Part shown: one piece after another, positions 11,401-22,136 of the stretch
How the letters are laid out: the number at the start of each line of letters is the position of its first letter
How positions within the stretch are numbered: position 1 is the first letter of the stretch
Assembly (NCBI RefSeq): GCF_003086295.3
Contig: NC_092044.1
Location: 4,056,843 to 4,120,842 of the forward strand
Direction: 5' to 3'
DNA: 64,000 nucleotides
Source of the DNA: Arachis hypogaea
Lineage: Eukaryota > Streptophyta > Magnoliopsida > Fabales > Fabaceae
Notes under the pieces: model-generated
Told to the model about the DNA's origin: nothing
Databases searched by the model: none
Seen by the model: only the letters and a program-made list of their open reading frames with translations
Position numbers and translations under genes: made by a program

Positions 11401-11990
11401 TCCTACGATGATTGTAAGATTGTTTCTAGATTAAAAGTCAATTATCATTATCTCCTTTCATATTTAAAGTGTTGTTTTGTTTATTGTTCTTTATACCTTG
11501 AGAATTATGAATTTGACAAAGACAAATTAATCTTGTTATGAATTGCTGGAGATCTTTTATGACCAAAGGAAAACAACACATTAAAAAATATTGATCGTGC
11601 ATATTTTGATGAATTAGTTTCAAGGTCATTTTTTTAACCTTCTATTACTGAGAGAAGGTTATTTGTAAGCATGATCTCATGCATGATCTAGCAATGTTCT
11701 TTGTTGGGAAATTTTGAGAATCTACACGGGGTAAATAGCAAAATTCGTCATTTGTCCTTTTCTTCAGAATCTAGAGATATCATCACGTCATTTGGAGAGG
11801 CCCGTAAGAGAGCAGCACACTTGAGAACAGCTTTAGATTTTTCTTCGTATGGATATCGTCAATCAATTAATGTTAAAAGCATTCCTTGGCTCTTACAACA
11901 ACAATTGAGAGTTTTGTCATTTCCTATAAAGTCATTGACTGAAATAGCAGCACTGAACCACTCGTCATCTTTATCACCTCAAACAAAATA
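8429..11990 (+). pseudogene. CNL resistance gene copy 1, pseudogene
   Basis: Homology to the intact copy at 25220 starts in the 5' UTR (TGTGCTTGAGAAAACCC) and the ATG is at 8540. Codon 19 is TGA (8594-8596) where the intact copy has TCA. An LTR-like insertion splits the CC domain at 8684-10354. NB-ARC resumes in pieces at 10378-10590, 10661-11017 and 11014-11541, separated by indels. The P-loop reads GMGRIEKTT instead of GMGGIGKTT, losing two glycines. LVVLDDVWHD and GLPLAVKTLGGLL are present. A stop lies at 11539 and about 24 bp are missing near 11706. Homology ends just into the first LRR at about 11940, so nearly the whole LRR domain is deleted. It cannot make a working receptor. Confidence 0.9.
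8684..10354. mobile_element. LTR-like insertion (solo LTR or non-autonomous)
   Basis: A 1671 bp block interrupts CNL copy 1. It begins TGGTGCGCAGAAATCG and ends TATCCGCTCATCA, giving TG...CA termini. It is flanked by the 5 bp duplication ATTAT at 8679-8683 and 10355-10359. It contains no gag or pol. ORFs 8911-10259 are short and unconvincing. The best reading is a solo LTR or a non-coding LTR derivative. The CNL frame reads on from LLEKLDDY to LCDVEPVLDDAE across it. Confidence 0.75.
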
Positions 11991-12580
11991 GGATATATAA
12001 CAATTTCTGTTAAAGGGAACTTTCTGTGATTTTTGTTTTCTGGTGTAACAAACTCTTAGCTATAGTAGTACGTGCTCTGCTATATATATACACATAGCTG
12101 TACTTGTAAATACAATTACAATCAATAATCTCAGTTCATTTTCATCACTTTGTTACGGTAGAACACATAGCTATAATTTGTAATTTAATGTTTGAGCATG
12201 TGACTAAATTGTGATGTTTCATTCAGACACTCTCGAGTTTGTTGATAAATAAGGTGTTATTTGTTGTTGTTACATTTGTCCCGAACAAATTTCCACCTTG
12301 AATTTGATATCTAATTAAAAAATTCAATACAAAGTTTACATTATATTATTCTTATTGGAATGTTAACTATATTTAGACCCTTTTTTCTTATGTTCAGATG
12401 TTAACCATTTATGTTTTTACATCTTTTTGTCTTTTTCTCTCTATAATTGCTCCCATGATTTTAATTTGTATTTGCACAACAACCAATATAATTCCGCGTC
12501 TCTTATTTATTTTTTATTATCTTGTGTACTTACAAAAAGAAAATTGAATACCCCAAAGGCTTCCACTCAGAAGGATCAAG
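11941..12580 (+). repeat. CNL downstream block fused to copy 1
   Basis: From 11943 (AATAGCAGCACTGAACCACTCG) the sequence matches 61346 onward. 12085-12260 matches 59510-59665 and part of 30470-30560. 12430-12500 matches 46950-47005. These are non-coding sequences that follow the other CNL copies, joined here directly to the first LRR codons. The ORFs inside are not genes. Confidence 0.7.
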
Positions 12581-12592
12581 GTAAGTTCTGGT

Positions 12593-13153
12593 TGTTAAGA
12601 AATTATTTTAATTTTTTAATTTGTTTGTAAGTAATATATATATTAAGTATAATTACAAATTATATTATTTTGTATTAAATGATATATATAATAGTGATCT
12701 CATTTATTATTATAAATATTAAATTGAATAGGTCATAATTATTTTTGATTTGAAATTCAATGAGAATAAAATCTGATATTATTTTTTGTTCCTTAGATAA
12801 TTATCTTTTGGATTTTAGATATATTATCTTTTAGACTTTAGATACTATTTTATTTGGGTTTTAGGATTTAATAGTACCATGTTTAAATATAAATAGTGCC
12901 CTTTAGAGTTTCGGTTCCCAAGATACCAAAATCGTCTCAGCAACTCCTTTCCCATCAGAGAAGTTGTAATTCAACCGCCTAGAATATAGAAAGCTTTGAT
13001 TAAGAAAGATCAAAAGAACCACAAGATCCAAACTCTTCCGATCATGATTCATGTTTATGAATTCAGCTACGCTTTCGCATTCAAGTATTTTATTTGTTAA
13101 TCATTTAACATGGATAATCTTTGGGTTAAGAAATTCTGAGAAAATTCTAATAA
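12593..13153 (+). repeat. 5' LTR of copia 2
   Basis: It begins TGTTAAGAAATTATT and ends near CTAATAA. It contains a TATA-like AAATATAAATAGTGCC (about 12884-12899), the likely promoter of the genomic RNA. Compared with the 3' LTR it carries many substitutions, so the insertion is old. Confidence 0.8.
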
Positions 13154-13154
13154 G

Positions 13155-13167
13155 TGGTATCAGAGTC
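13155..13167 (+). promoter_or_regulatory. Primer-binding site, initiator tRNA-Met
   Basis: TGGTATCAGAGTC, two bases after the LTR, is complementary to the 3' end of plant initiator tRNA-Met, which primes minus-strand DNA synthesis in most copia elements. Confidence 0.85.
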
Positions 13168-13835
13168 GTCTATGATTAAATCATTAATAAATTGTAAATT
13201 TATTTTATTTTGATTTGAATCTTAATTTGAGTCTGTGAAATTAGATTCAAATATGTATTGTTTTTGGATTGTGTAGCACATGTTAATAAAATTAAAAGAA
13301 TTTAATTAATTTCTTGATCATAGACACTGCATATCCATAGATTTAACATATTTATCATAAAAAAATTTTTGTATGCACTATGGTTTAATCTGTAAATATA
13401 AATTTAGTTTTTTTTTAAAGAAAAAAAAGTTCTTCGTTTGTTTATCATTTTTTTTATACCATTCTATATGGATTCATTTCTTTGGCAAATTCATTATTTT
13501 TTTTATTTTGTGTGGATGGAATAATAATGATTGATTCTAATTTTAATAAATCAAAAAACTTTTTGACATATGAATTTGTTGAACAATTATAATCATGTCT
13601 TTTTTAAGGTCTGAAAAGATACCATTAAGATTTAATTCTTTTTGTGATTTAAATATTTTTTTAATTATTACATAAGGAAAGTAGTAACAATTTGGATTAT
13701 TATACCACCTATTTTATAAAGATTTAGTTTTGGAATAAATTGATTGAACATTATGCTGTCAAAGTAGCTTCTTTTGTGAAAATTGATTTATTTAAAACAT
13801 TAGGAATATGGTAATATATAATTCATGTAAATATT

Positions 13836-14160
13836 GGTCAGCCCAAAGGAAGGTCTATATTTGTCCGAATTACATATACATATTGATGGTAAATACATGT
13901 TTGGATAGCTAATTAAGAATAAAGTAATACTTATTATTTATGCGGACAATAATCGGCCCAAAGGAAGTTTATTGTTTGGCCAAATAATAAGCCGTGCACA
14001 CTTTTGTTTATTTTTTATTAATTATACGATCACTAATCGGCCCAAAAGGAAGGTTATTGTTTGGCCAATTAATAGAAAATATATGCGGTATTAAATAAGT
14101 TGCAGAGTTTAAGTCTCAGTGTGTGCATTCAGTCGATCCAAAGAAAGGCTTAACATGTGA
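13836..14160 (+). repeat. Four GGCCCAAAGGAAGG leader motifs
   Basis: Copies begin near 13836, 13949, 14035 and 14131 in the untranslated leader between the LTR and gag. The core is (T/C)CGGCCCAAAGGAAGGTT followed by ATTGTTTGGCC. Copies 2 and 3 are closest, and 1 and 4 are diverged. Each has GGCC words able to pair at short range. Confidence 0.7.
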
Positions 14161-14339
14161 CAGAAATTTTGACAATATTTTATTATTGCAATGAGAATAT
14201 CACTTACAGTTAATTTTTCTATCCAAATATTAAAAATTAATGTTGTTCTAGATATCTCAATATAGATTTTTTTTCCATTATTTAACTAATATTTACGGTA
14301 TGTTCCTTTTTGTTCTAATAAAGAAACTATAGCTTCAGC

Positions 14340-15175
14340 TACCGATGTTTCTTTACAAATTAGCAGTATTCCTATGCTTAATGAATCAAACTTTAAGGTT
14401 TGGAAGGTTACTTTTGAAATTATTTCAGTTGTATAGATCTAGATATAGCTCTTTGAGAGAAGAAACCCACTTCCACTCTAGAAAATCTCAATGAGGTTAA
14501 AATATAGAAGTGGGAGAGATCCAATCGAATGAGCATTATGATCATGAAACACTCAATTTCTAAGGCGTTTCGAGGCCCAATTACTGAGGATAAAGATGTC
14601 AAACAGTTCCTGAAAAATATTGAAAAATTCTTTGCTAAGAATGAAGGGGGAGGCAAATAGCCTTTTGAGCAAACTTGTCTCCATGAGGTATAAAGGCGAA
14701 GGGAACATAAGGGAGTACATTATGGAAATGTCTCATCTTGTTTCAAAATTAAAAACATTGAAGTTAGATTTGTCTGAAGACTTACTTATGCATTTCATTT
14801 TGAACTCCCTTTCTGCACACTTTGGGCAATTCAAAGTGCGTTATAACACTCTGAAGGACACTTGGTCCTTAAATGAGCTTATATCTCACTGTGTGTAAGA
14901 AGAAGAGAGGCTATATTAAGATAAGACTGAAAGTGCTCACACGGTTTCATCTTCTCAATATAAAAGAAAGCGTGATACTATTGCGAATGTGCCTTCTCAG
15001 CAGAAAAAAGTTAAGAAACAGGATCAAGTTTTAACTTGTTTTTTCTGTAAGAAGGTGGGACACATGAAGAAGGATTGTACCAAATATGCCACTTGGCGTG
15101 TAAAGAAGGATATAATTCTTACTTTCTTTTTTTCTGAGGCTAGTTTAAGATATACACCTGTTGATACTTAGTGGG
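14340..15175 (+). pseudogene. copia 2 gag pseudogene
   Basis: Fragments in several frames read LNESNFKVWK (about 14385), KAFRGPITEDKDVKQFL (about 14560), YIMEMSHLVSKLKTL and DLLMHFILNSLSAHFGQFK (14715-14840). An intact CCHC knuckle CFFCKKVGHMKKDC lies at 15037-15078. Stops and frame changes occur near 14430-14460, 14660 and 14896. The order and sequence are those of a copia Gag. Confidence 0.7.
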
Positions 15176-16430
15176 TAGATTCTGCTGCTACTACTCATGT
15201 AAGTGTTACTATGCAGGATTGCCTGTGGAGCCGAACGCCAAGTGATGCTGGAAGATACATCTATATGGCAGACGACAATATAGTTACAGTCGAAGCTATA
15301 GGAACCTTTAGATTATGTTCCACGAGTGAATTTTATTTGGATTTATTACAGACATTTTATGTACCATCATTTAGACGGAATTTAGTTCCTGTTTCTCGTT
15401 TGGACAAATCAGGTTATTTTTGTTCGTTCGGAAGCAATAAAGTCAGTCTCTTTTATAATTCGGATAATATTTGCTCTGGTCGTTTGGTGGATAATCTATA
15501 TATGCTTGATTTAAATTCCTATAATAATGAAATACTGTAAACAGGTACAAAATGAAAACTAAATGAGAATTCGGCATCAATATAGCACAAACGCCTAGGC
15601 TACATCTCTAAACAAAGAATTCAGAGGCTCGTGTCAGATGAAATTCTTGGATCCCTAAATTTGGTGGACTTTAAAGTCTGCATTGAGTGCATAAAGGGGA
15701 AAAGGACAAACGAAAGAAATTAGGTGCTGAGAGAGTTAAAGATGTCTTAGAACTAATACATACCGATATATGTGGCTCATTCCCTACTGTCTCTTGGAAA
15801 CGACAACAGTATTTTATTACATTCATAGATGATTACTCTCATTACGAGTACCTATATTCAATTCATGAAAATTCCCAAATCTTAGATGTTTTCAAGTCTT
15901 TCAAAGTTGAAGTTGAACTTCAACTTGGAAAAAAAATAAAGCTGTCAAATCTGATCGTGGTTGTGAATACTACAAAAAATATGACGGTTCATATGAGCAA
16001 CGTCCCGGGCCTTTTGTTCTTTTTCTAGAAGAGTGTGGTATTGTTCTGCAATACACTATGCCAAGCAAACCTAGCTTGAATGGTGTTGCAAAGCGAAGGA
16101 AACGAACTATTAAGAATATGGTAAGAAGTATGATTAGTCATTCTTCCTTACTTGAATCACTCTAGGGAGAAGTCTTAAAGACCGCAGTGTACATCCTTAA
16201 TAGGGTGCCAAGCAAAGCAGTTAACAAAACCCCTTATAAAATTTGGACTGGAAAAGATCCAGTACAAAGCATTTGCATATTTGGGGATATCCAGCTGAGG
16301 TGCGACCTTATAGGCCACTTGAAAGAAAATTGGACTTAAGGACAATTAGTTGCTACTTTGTTGGTTACGCTGAGCTTTCACGGGGGTACAAGTTTTACAA
16401 TCTTGCATCAAGGTCTATTTTTTGAAATGG
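15172..16430 (+). pseudogene. copia 2 protease and integrase pseudogene
   Basis: A protease-like WVDSAATTHV lies at 15172-15201. The integrase starts LELIHTDICGSF (about 15750) and FITFIDDYSHY. The second Asp region is frameshifted near 15950. The E of the usual NGVAERRNRT motif is Lys (NGVAKRRKRT, codon 16091-16093). A TAG lies at about 16162. Integrase activity is lost both by frame and by the E-to-K change. Confidence 0.7.
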
Positions 16431-16717
16431 AAAAATGTGAGATTTCTTGAGGATGTTAAGTTTGGGGGGAAGGAAATGTTAGGAATGTTGATTTTGATGA
16501 GGATTCTGTAACTGACAATGATCAGGTCTTTGTATCTATTATTGTTCAAGATACAATTATAGTACAAGAGCACAATGAGAATCCTACTGTAGATTCAATT
16601 ACAATATAGGAGAACAATGAGAATATTGTTGTTGCTTAAGATACTGCTACGGTATAGAAAAATAATGAGAATTCTCCTCAATCCCAACTCATACAGCAAG
16701 CTCAACAACTTCAAGAA

Positions 16718-17500
16718 GTGTCGTTAATAAGATCCAACAGAGAAAGGAGAAAATCCATCTGTGGTCTCAAACAAGTTTTCTGTCAATGGTATCACAAGTT
16801 TCATCAAGTCATTACTTCATATGATTTTAAGGTAAATATCATAGATGAGAGTGCATACTACAAGTTCAGTGGGAGTAAATACATCTTTTTGGTCTTATAT
16901 GTTGATGACATTCTATTTGCCAGTAACGATATAGGCTTGTTGTATGAAACTAAGAAATTTCTATCGAACAAATTCAAAATGAAAAATCTTGGTGATGCCT
17001 CTTTTTTATTAGGAATTGAGATACTAAGAGATCACTTTCAAGGTATTCTTGGATTATCACAAAAGAACTATATCGAAAAGGTTTTAAGTAGATATGGCAT
17101 GGAAAGTTATAGACTAATGGACACACCCGTAGATAAAGGGGACAAGTTCAGTCTCAAGTAATACTCTAAAAATGATCTTGAGAGCACAATAATACATGAT
17201 AAACCTTATGTATCAACACTAAGGAGCTTAATGTATGCTCAAGTCTGCACACGCCCCGATATATCATTTATAGTGGAAGTGTTGGGTAGATACTTGAGCA
17301 ATTCGGGCATGAATCATTGGATAGCTATTAAACGCGTAATGCATTATCTGAAGAGAATAAAGGATTACATGCTTACTTACCGGAGATCAGAAAATTTGGA
17401 GATCATTGGGTATTCTGATTCCAATTTCATGGCATATGGTTGCGAAACCTTGTCACTGAGCTTCGTATAGTAGTTAACATTGAAAGACCATTAAAAATAT
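16718..17500 (+). pseudogene. copia 2 RT and RNase H, internally deleted
   Basis: The ORF 16718-17161 jumps from the Pol linker straight to ICGLKQVFCQWYHKF, so the RT fingers and first part of the palm are missing. The catalytic YVDD is at 16898-16909, followed by NKFKMKNLGDASFLLGIEI. RNase H-linked sequence RPDISFIVEVLGRYLSN and IIGYSDSNF lies at 17231-17430, then a short deletion and stops. End-of-Pol remnants (ADPLTKGLIPK) are near 17650. Sequence from 17700 to 18156 is 3' leader without a gene. Confidence 0.7.
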
Positions 17501-18156
17501 TTTGTGACAATAATTTAGCAATACTATACTCCAACAACAATAAGAGCTTGACAAAATAAAAAAAATATAGACATTAAGTTCTTAGTTGTCAAGGAAAAAG
17601 TTTAAGAAAAACATATTTTCATAGAACATATAGGAACAGAATATATGCTAGCAGATCCATTAACCAAAGGATTGATCCCTAAAGTCTTTCATGAGCACAT
17701 TGTTCGGATGGGTGTCAATATTTGTGATGCCTTGGTTTAGTGGGAGTTTATTTTATGCTATATGTTCTATGACAGATATTGAATTATTTTTCTGGAAAAT
17801 TAAGTTGATGGTTTATTTCATGTTATGTGAAATGTTCATTTTACAATATTTGTTTGTGTTTGAACTCAATAAAGTTTTAAAGTTGGACCCGTTGAAAATA
17901 GACATGCATGAGATCACTTGGCATGTAATTTCCATATTACTCATCCAAATTTGATCTATGTCGTTAAGTATATTAGGATGGTGATTGTCGTGGTTCAGTC
18001 ACGACATTAATGTGATAAAAGTTGCGGTGATATCATATCTAATATGTGAGACAGACCAGATTGTTAAGGTAATAAGGGAAATAGCATTCAGATGCGCGCA
18101 TAAAGATGTGATTATGTCAAGGGAGAATATATATATATATAGTCCAAGTAGGAGAT

Positions 18157-18719
18157 TGTTAGGAAAGTATTTTAATTTCCTAATTTTGTTTGTGGGCAAT
18201 ACATATATTAATTATAATCACAAATTTATGCTATTTCAAATTAAATGACTTATATAATGGTGATTTCATTTATTGTTATAAATGCTAAATTGAATAAGTC
18301 ATAATTATTTTTGATTTGGAATTAAATGAGAATAAAATCAGATATTATCTTTTGTTCCTTAGATAATTATCTTTTGGATTTTAGATATATTATCTTTTGG
18401 ACTTTAAATACTATTTTATTTGGACTTTAGGGTTTAATGGGTGTCATACTCAAATATAAATAGTGCTTTCAGGGTTTCGTTCTTCAAAATACCAAAGCTG
18501 CCTCAGCAACTCCTTCCCCATCAGAGAAGTTGCAATTCAACCACCTAAGAATACAGAAGGCTTTGGTTGAGCAAAATCAAAAGAACCACAAGATTCAAAT
18601 TTTTTCGATTATGATTTATGTTTACAAATTCAGATGTACTTTTGCATTTAAATATTTTATTTCTTAATAATTTAATATGGATAATCTTTAAGTTAAAAAA
18701 TTCTGAAAAATCTTAGTAA
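18157..18719 (+). repeat. 3' LTR of copia 2
   Basis: It starts TGTTAGGAAAG right after the purine tract, matches the 5' LTR along its length and ends near CTTAGTAA. It carries the same TATA-like word (AAATATAAATAGTGC). Confidence 0.8.
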
Positions 18720-19039
18720 AAGTTCTACCAAGGATAATAAACATCTCAATAAAAAATTAAACTGATTTTGGGATTCACCAAGGATCGAACTCTTGACCTT
18801 TCGAATCTAGAACTCTAATACCATATTTGAAACCACTCATCCTAAAAACGTAACTTGACAGGACAATGTAATACTAATAGTCATATCTCTAATGCTTCTT
18901 AAACCTCCATTGTACATATTGTACGCTTAGACCATTGGCTCCCTATACTTTCTCTTATTATTTTATCCCCTTTTTGGTGCTTTTATTATTCAAATTAAAA
19001 ATACAAAGAGGCATCGACTAGCCAGCTAAAACTAAAAGT
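18720..19039. other. Spacer, no gene
   Basis: Non-coding. It contains a word resembling a tRNA B box on the minus strand near 18780-18800 (GAGTTCGATCC) and a TGGTATTAGAG-like word near 18810, perhaps a SINE or primer-site relic, but no foldable tRNA that I can see. Confidence 0.4.
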
Positions 19040-19735
19040 AATAGCGGGTGTGAAAGTGGAATCATGTAAAAGAAAAATCAAAAGCCTCCTACTAGATTCT
19101 CAATTTCTCACCATATTTATCATCATTATCACAAGGGACAAAACAAAAGCAAGTTATTAGTCGATGCTTGATTATTATAACTAAATTCTTGAAATTTTAA
19201 GTTGCTACTTTATCTGCAAGTGGTTTTTTACTTTATTTTTTTTAGGTGACTATCTGTAAAGTGGTCTTATTTTATCATGAAGCACCTTTCCAAGAAATGT
19301 TAAAAAAATAAATAGGTGTGAACACAACAATTGTCGAAGAAACGAAAGTAAACACTTTCTAATAGCTGGTTGCCGTTGATCAACAAATAAAAATTTTCTT
19401 AAGCTTTTTACATTTCTAGTTTGGTCTTTTAACACAATGGAATTCGAGTCTAAAATCTGGAAAAAAGCAGATAAAATTACTTACTCTAACCAAGTGAATT
19501 AAACTCAGTTAGTATTTTAGTTTAGTTTATAAAATTTGAATATCAAAGCTAAGAAAAAAAAGACAAAAATTACTTACTCTCTAACCAAGCGAATTAACCT
19601 CGGTTAGCACATTTAATTTATAAATTCAGCTTAAGTATTTTATCTATACTAAACTATTTCAATATATCATTATTCTTTTTCCAGACCGATAAAATGATAA
19701 ATCTTTAAAGGAAACAATTCTATATTATTACATGT
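19040..19735 (+). repeat. CNL upstream block, orphan copy A
   Basis: 19190-19735 matches 24310-24830 at high identity, with the shared words GTGACTATCTGTAA, GGTGTGAACACAAC and TGTCGAAGAAACGAAAG. The latter block lies just upstream of the intact CNL. The flank 19040-19140 resembles 47240-47315. No CNL follows copy A; the match ends at 19735 and different sequence begins. Confidence 0.75.
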
Positions 19736-20818
19736 TTTTGTCGATTTTTAGCAAAACGATGGTGGTTCGATATCTAATGGTATGGGAATGAAACTTACTC
19801 CTCTATGTGAGTACCAATTTTTTTAAAGTGCATCAAAGACCTTTTGATCAAACAGAAACTTAAGAAAATTTGAAAACATAAATAAAAGACTTTGACAATA
19901 AATTAACTTAATTTGAAATGAATTGCATTAAATCTTAAATAAAACAGTAAAAATGCCTTCGATTAGATCAAATAACTTTTGACATGGAAATTAAAATATT
20001 GGAAGGTAAAGTCGAACAGAGAAAATAAATGTTGCTTGAAAGATAAATTTGCAAGAAAAGTAAAGTTTGCAGAAAACGTAAATGAAAAAGTAAAACCAGT
20101 GGAAGGAACCCTATAGAAAAGTAACTCGATTGCAAACTCAGTAAGTTTTTGGGATATGAGTATGTTTGAGTATTTTCTGAAGCAAAGTTTCAACCCCGAT
20201 TTCTTCGAGTCTTCTTCTATTTATAAGAATCTTCAACCAATCAAATTAAAATGTAACCTCCACATACATTAATCTATGAGTAACCGTTCCCGCTCGTTAA
20301 GTGCTGTCTATAACTGCAACCAACTATCTTCACTTATTAACTTCCTTTAATTGCTCTCCTTCATCGATTGACATTCCTCGATGAATCAATATAGTTATTC
20401 TCTACCTTAAAGTTCAAAACTTGTTATTTTTTCCGACTAACAAATTACACTGCTAACTTCTTCTTCGACACAGCTGACCTCCGTCTAGACACGCGCTTAC
20501 TAAATCTTGAATCTAACCTTCCTTCGAAATTAATTATGTTTTACTAACAAATTGTCCCCGAAGATTAATGTGTTTTTCGATATCATTCCAAAATAAAAGC
20601 ACTTAATCCTAATTGCTTGATCTTTACCATTATTTTTTCAATATCATTACCTTTCATTTATTCGCGCCTATTCCGACACATTTCCCAGTACTCTCAATTT
20701 CTCTTTCCACCCCTTCACCTTCTTCAAGAAGTTACCCAATTTCAAAGTATAAGCTTTAACATATAAAATGGCAGAACACCTTTTTTATTTTACTGAATTG
20801 AATTTCCGGCGCCTGATT
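19736..20818. other. Spacer, no gene seen
   Basis: AT-rich sequence with short ORFs only (for example minus 19963-20193), low in coding character. The right part, 20690-20818, may be the old promoter side of the PMD gene, now separated from it by the TIR element. Confidence 0.4.
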
Positions 20819-21969
20819 CAATACTCCTAAAAGCTTTGGAGTATTAAAATTCTTCTTAAAGAGTTAAACAAAAGTTAACGTATTTGGAGTTTTAGTACTC
20901 CTTAATTAAAAAGAGAGAGAAGAATCATCATTTAATTATTAAAGAAAGAGAAAAGAATTAGCATTAAATTCTATTTGGGTTAAATTTTTTGGTTTAATTT
21001 AAATTTATTTTATTTTTAGATTAATATTAAATTATTATAAAATTATGATAAAAATAAAAATTTAAAAGAATTAAAAAGATATAATACTTTTATTATTCTA
21101 AAATTTTTTCAGTTAAACAAACATATTCACATTATTTTAAAATTAATAAGAATAAATTTATTTAAAATTTTTAAATTTTAAATAAATATATTCATCTTAT
21201 TTTAAATAAATATTCTCATACTATTTTTTTAAAGCGGTTAAACATGATTTTTAATATCTCAACAAAAGAGATAGATATATGTAATCTTTCAAATTAATAA
21301 TATTAGAGTGTATATATAAGTACATAATATCTGAAAAAATTAATAAATCTTACCTAGAAAATATAGTTAGAGATATTTTTTGCTTAAGATAATAAAAAGA
21401 ATATGAGTACGTTTATTTTTATTAAATTAAATTATTAATTTAAATTATATCTATCTAAATTTTAAATAAAAAATTTTAAAATTCAAATATGTGAATAAAA
21501 TTAGATTAATAAAAAAAATAAAAATATACGAATACGATTTAAATTGTACAGAAACAGAAATAAATTTGTCGGTGAACAAATTCATTATTTTCAATAAACA
21601 AAAGAAGATAGTATATTAAATAAACTTTATGAAATAAATTATCATTTTAAATAAATAATTAAAATAAATAAAATATAAAATTATTAATTAATTAGATTTT
21701 ATTAACTAGTTAAATAACTTATATACTAATAGAGCATTTTAAATTTCTTATAATAATTATAATTATCATTTATTAAAAATATATTTTATAAGTTGTAATT
21801 AATATATTTGTAGTTTTTCAAAAAAAATATTAATTATTTATTGATTTTATCAGTATGCATTAAATGTTAATCTAAATCAACGCAAAATAAATTAAATTTT
21901 AAATTTTAATAGTATTTTTTTATTAAAATTATATGGAATTTTAAAACTCCAAACATTAAAGGAGTATTG
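20819..21969. mobile_element. TIR element, non-coding, about 1.15 kb
   Basis: The left end reads CAATACTCCTAAAAGC and, after the gap, TTTGGAGTATTAAAATTC. The right end, reverse-complemented, reads CAATACTCCTTTAATG and TTTGGAGTTTTAAAATTCC. These make diverged inverted ends of about 35 bp around an extremely AT-rich, gene-free middle. I could not fix a target duplication, so the superfamily is open. Confidence 0.55.
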
Positions 21970-22136
21970 TAACATCCACCTGAATTTCCATCATCATTCA
22001 CATTAACTTTCTATCTTTCAATATCCTTTCTTTAAAAAACTATCATTCTTTAAAACTATCATCTCTGAACTCTCCCACACGATTTCACCTTCTGCAACCA
22101 ACTCAAACACCAATAAACCTTACTCACATCCATCAA

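Larger units (their letters stand above)
12593..18719 (+). mobile_element. Ty1/copia retrotransposon 2, both LTRs, inactive
   Basis: LTRs at 12593-13153 and 18157-18719 are similar in sequence and length. A tRNA-iMet type primer site TGGTATCAGAGTC starts at 13155, and the purine tract AAGTAGGAGA lies just before 18157. Gag, protease, integrase, RT and RNase H appear in copia order, all damaged. AGTTCT occurs near both outer edges (12584-12589 and 18721-18726) but does not abut the left LTR exactly, so I do not claim a target duplication. Confidence 0.85.

Noticed and set aside
12584..18726. AGTTCT on both sides of copia 2 as a target duplication
   Set aside because: The left copy is separated from the LTR start by three bases and is 6 rather than 5 bp; kept only as a remark.
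18770..18835. tRNA-like word on the minus strand (GAGTTCGATCC, TGGTATTAGAG)
   Set aside because: No cloverleaf could be traced; at most a SINE or primer-site relic.
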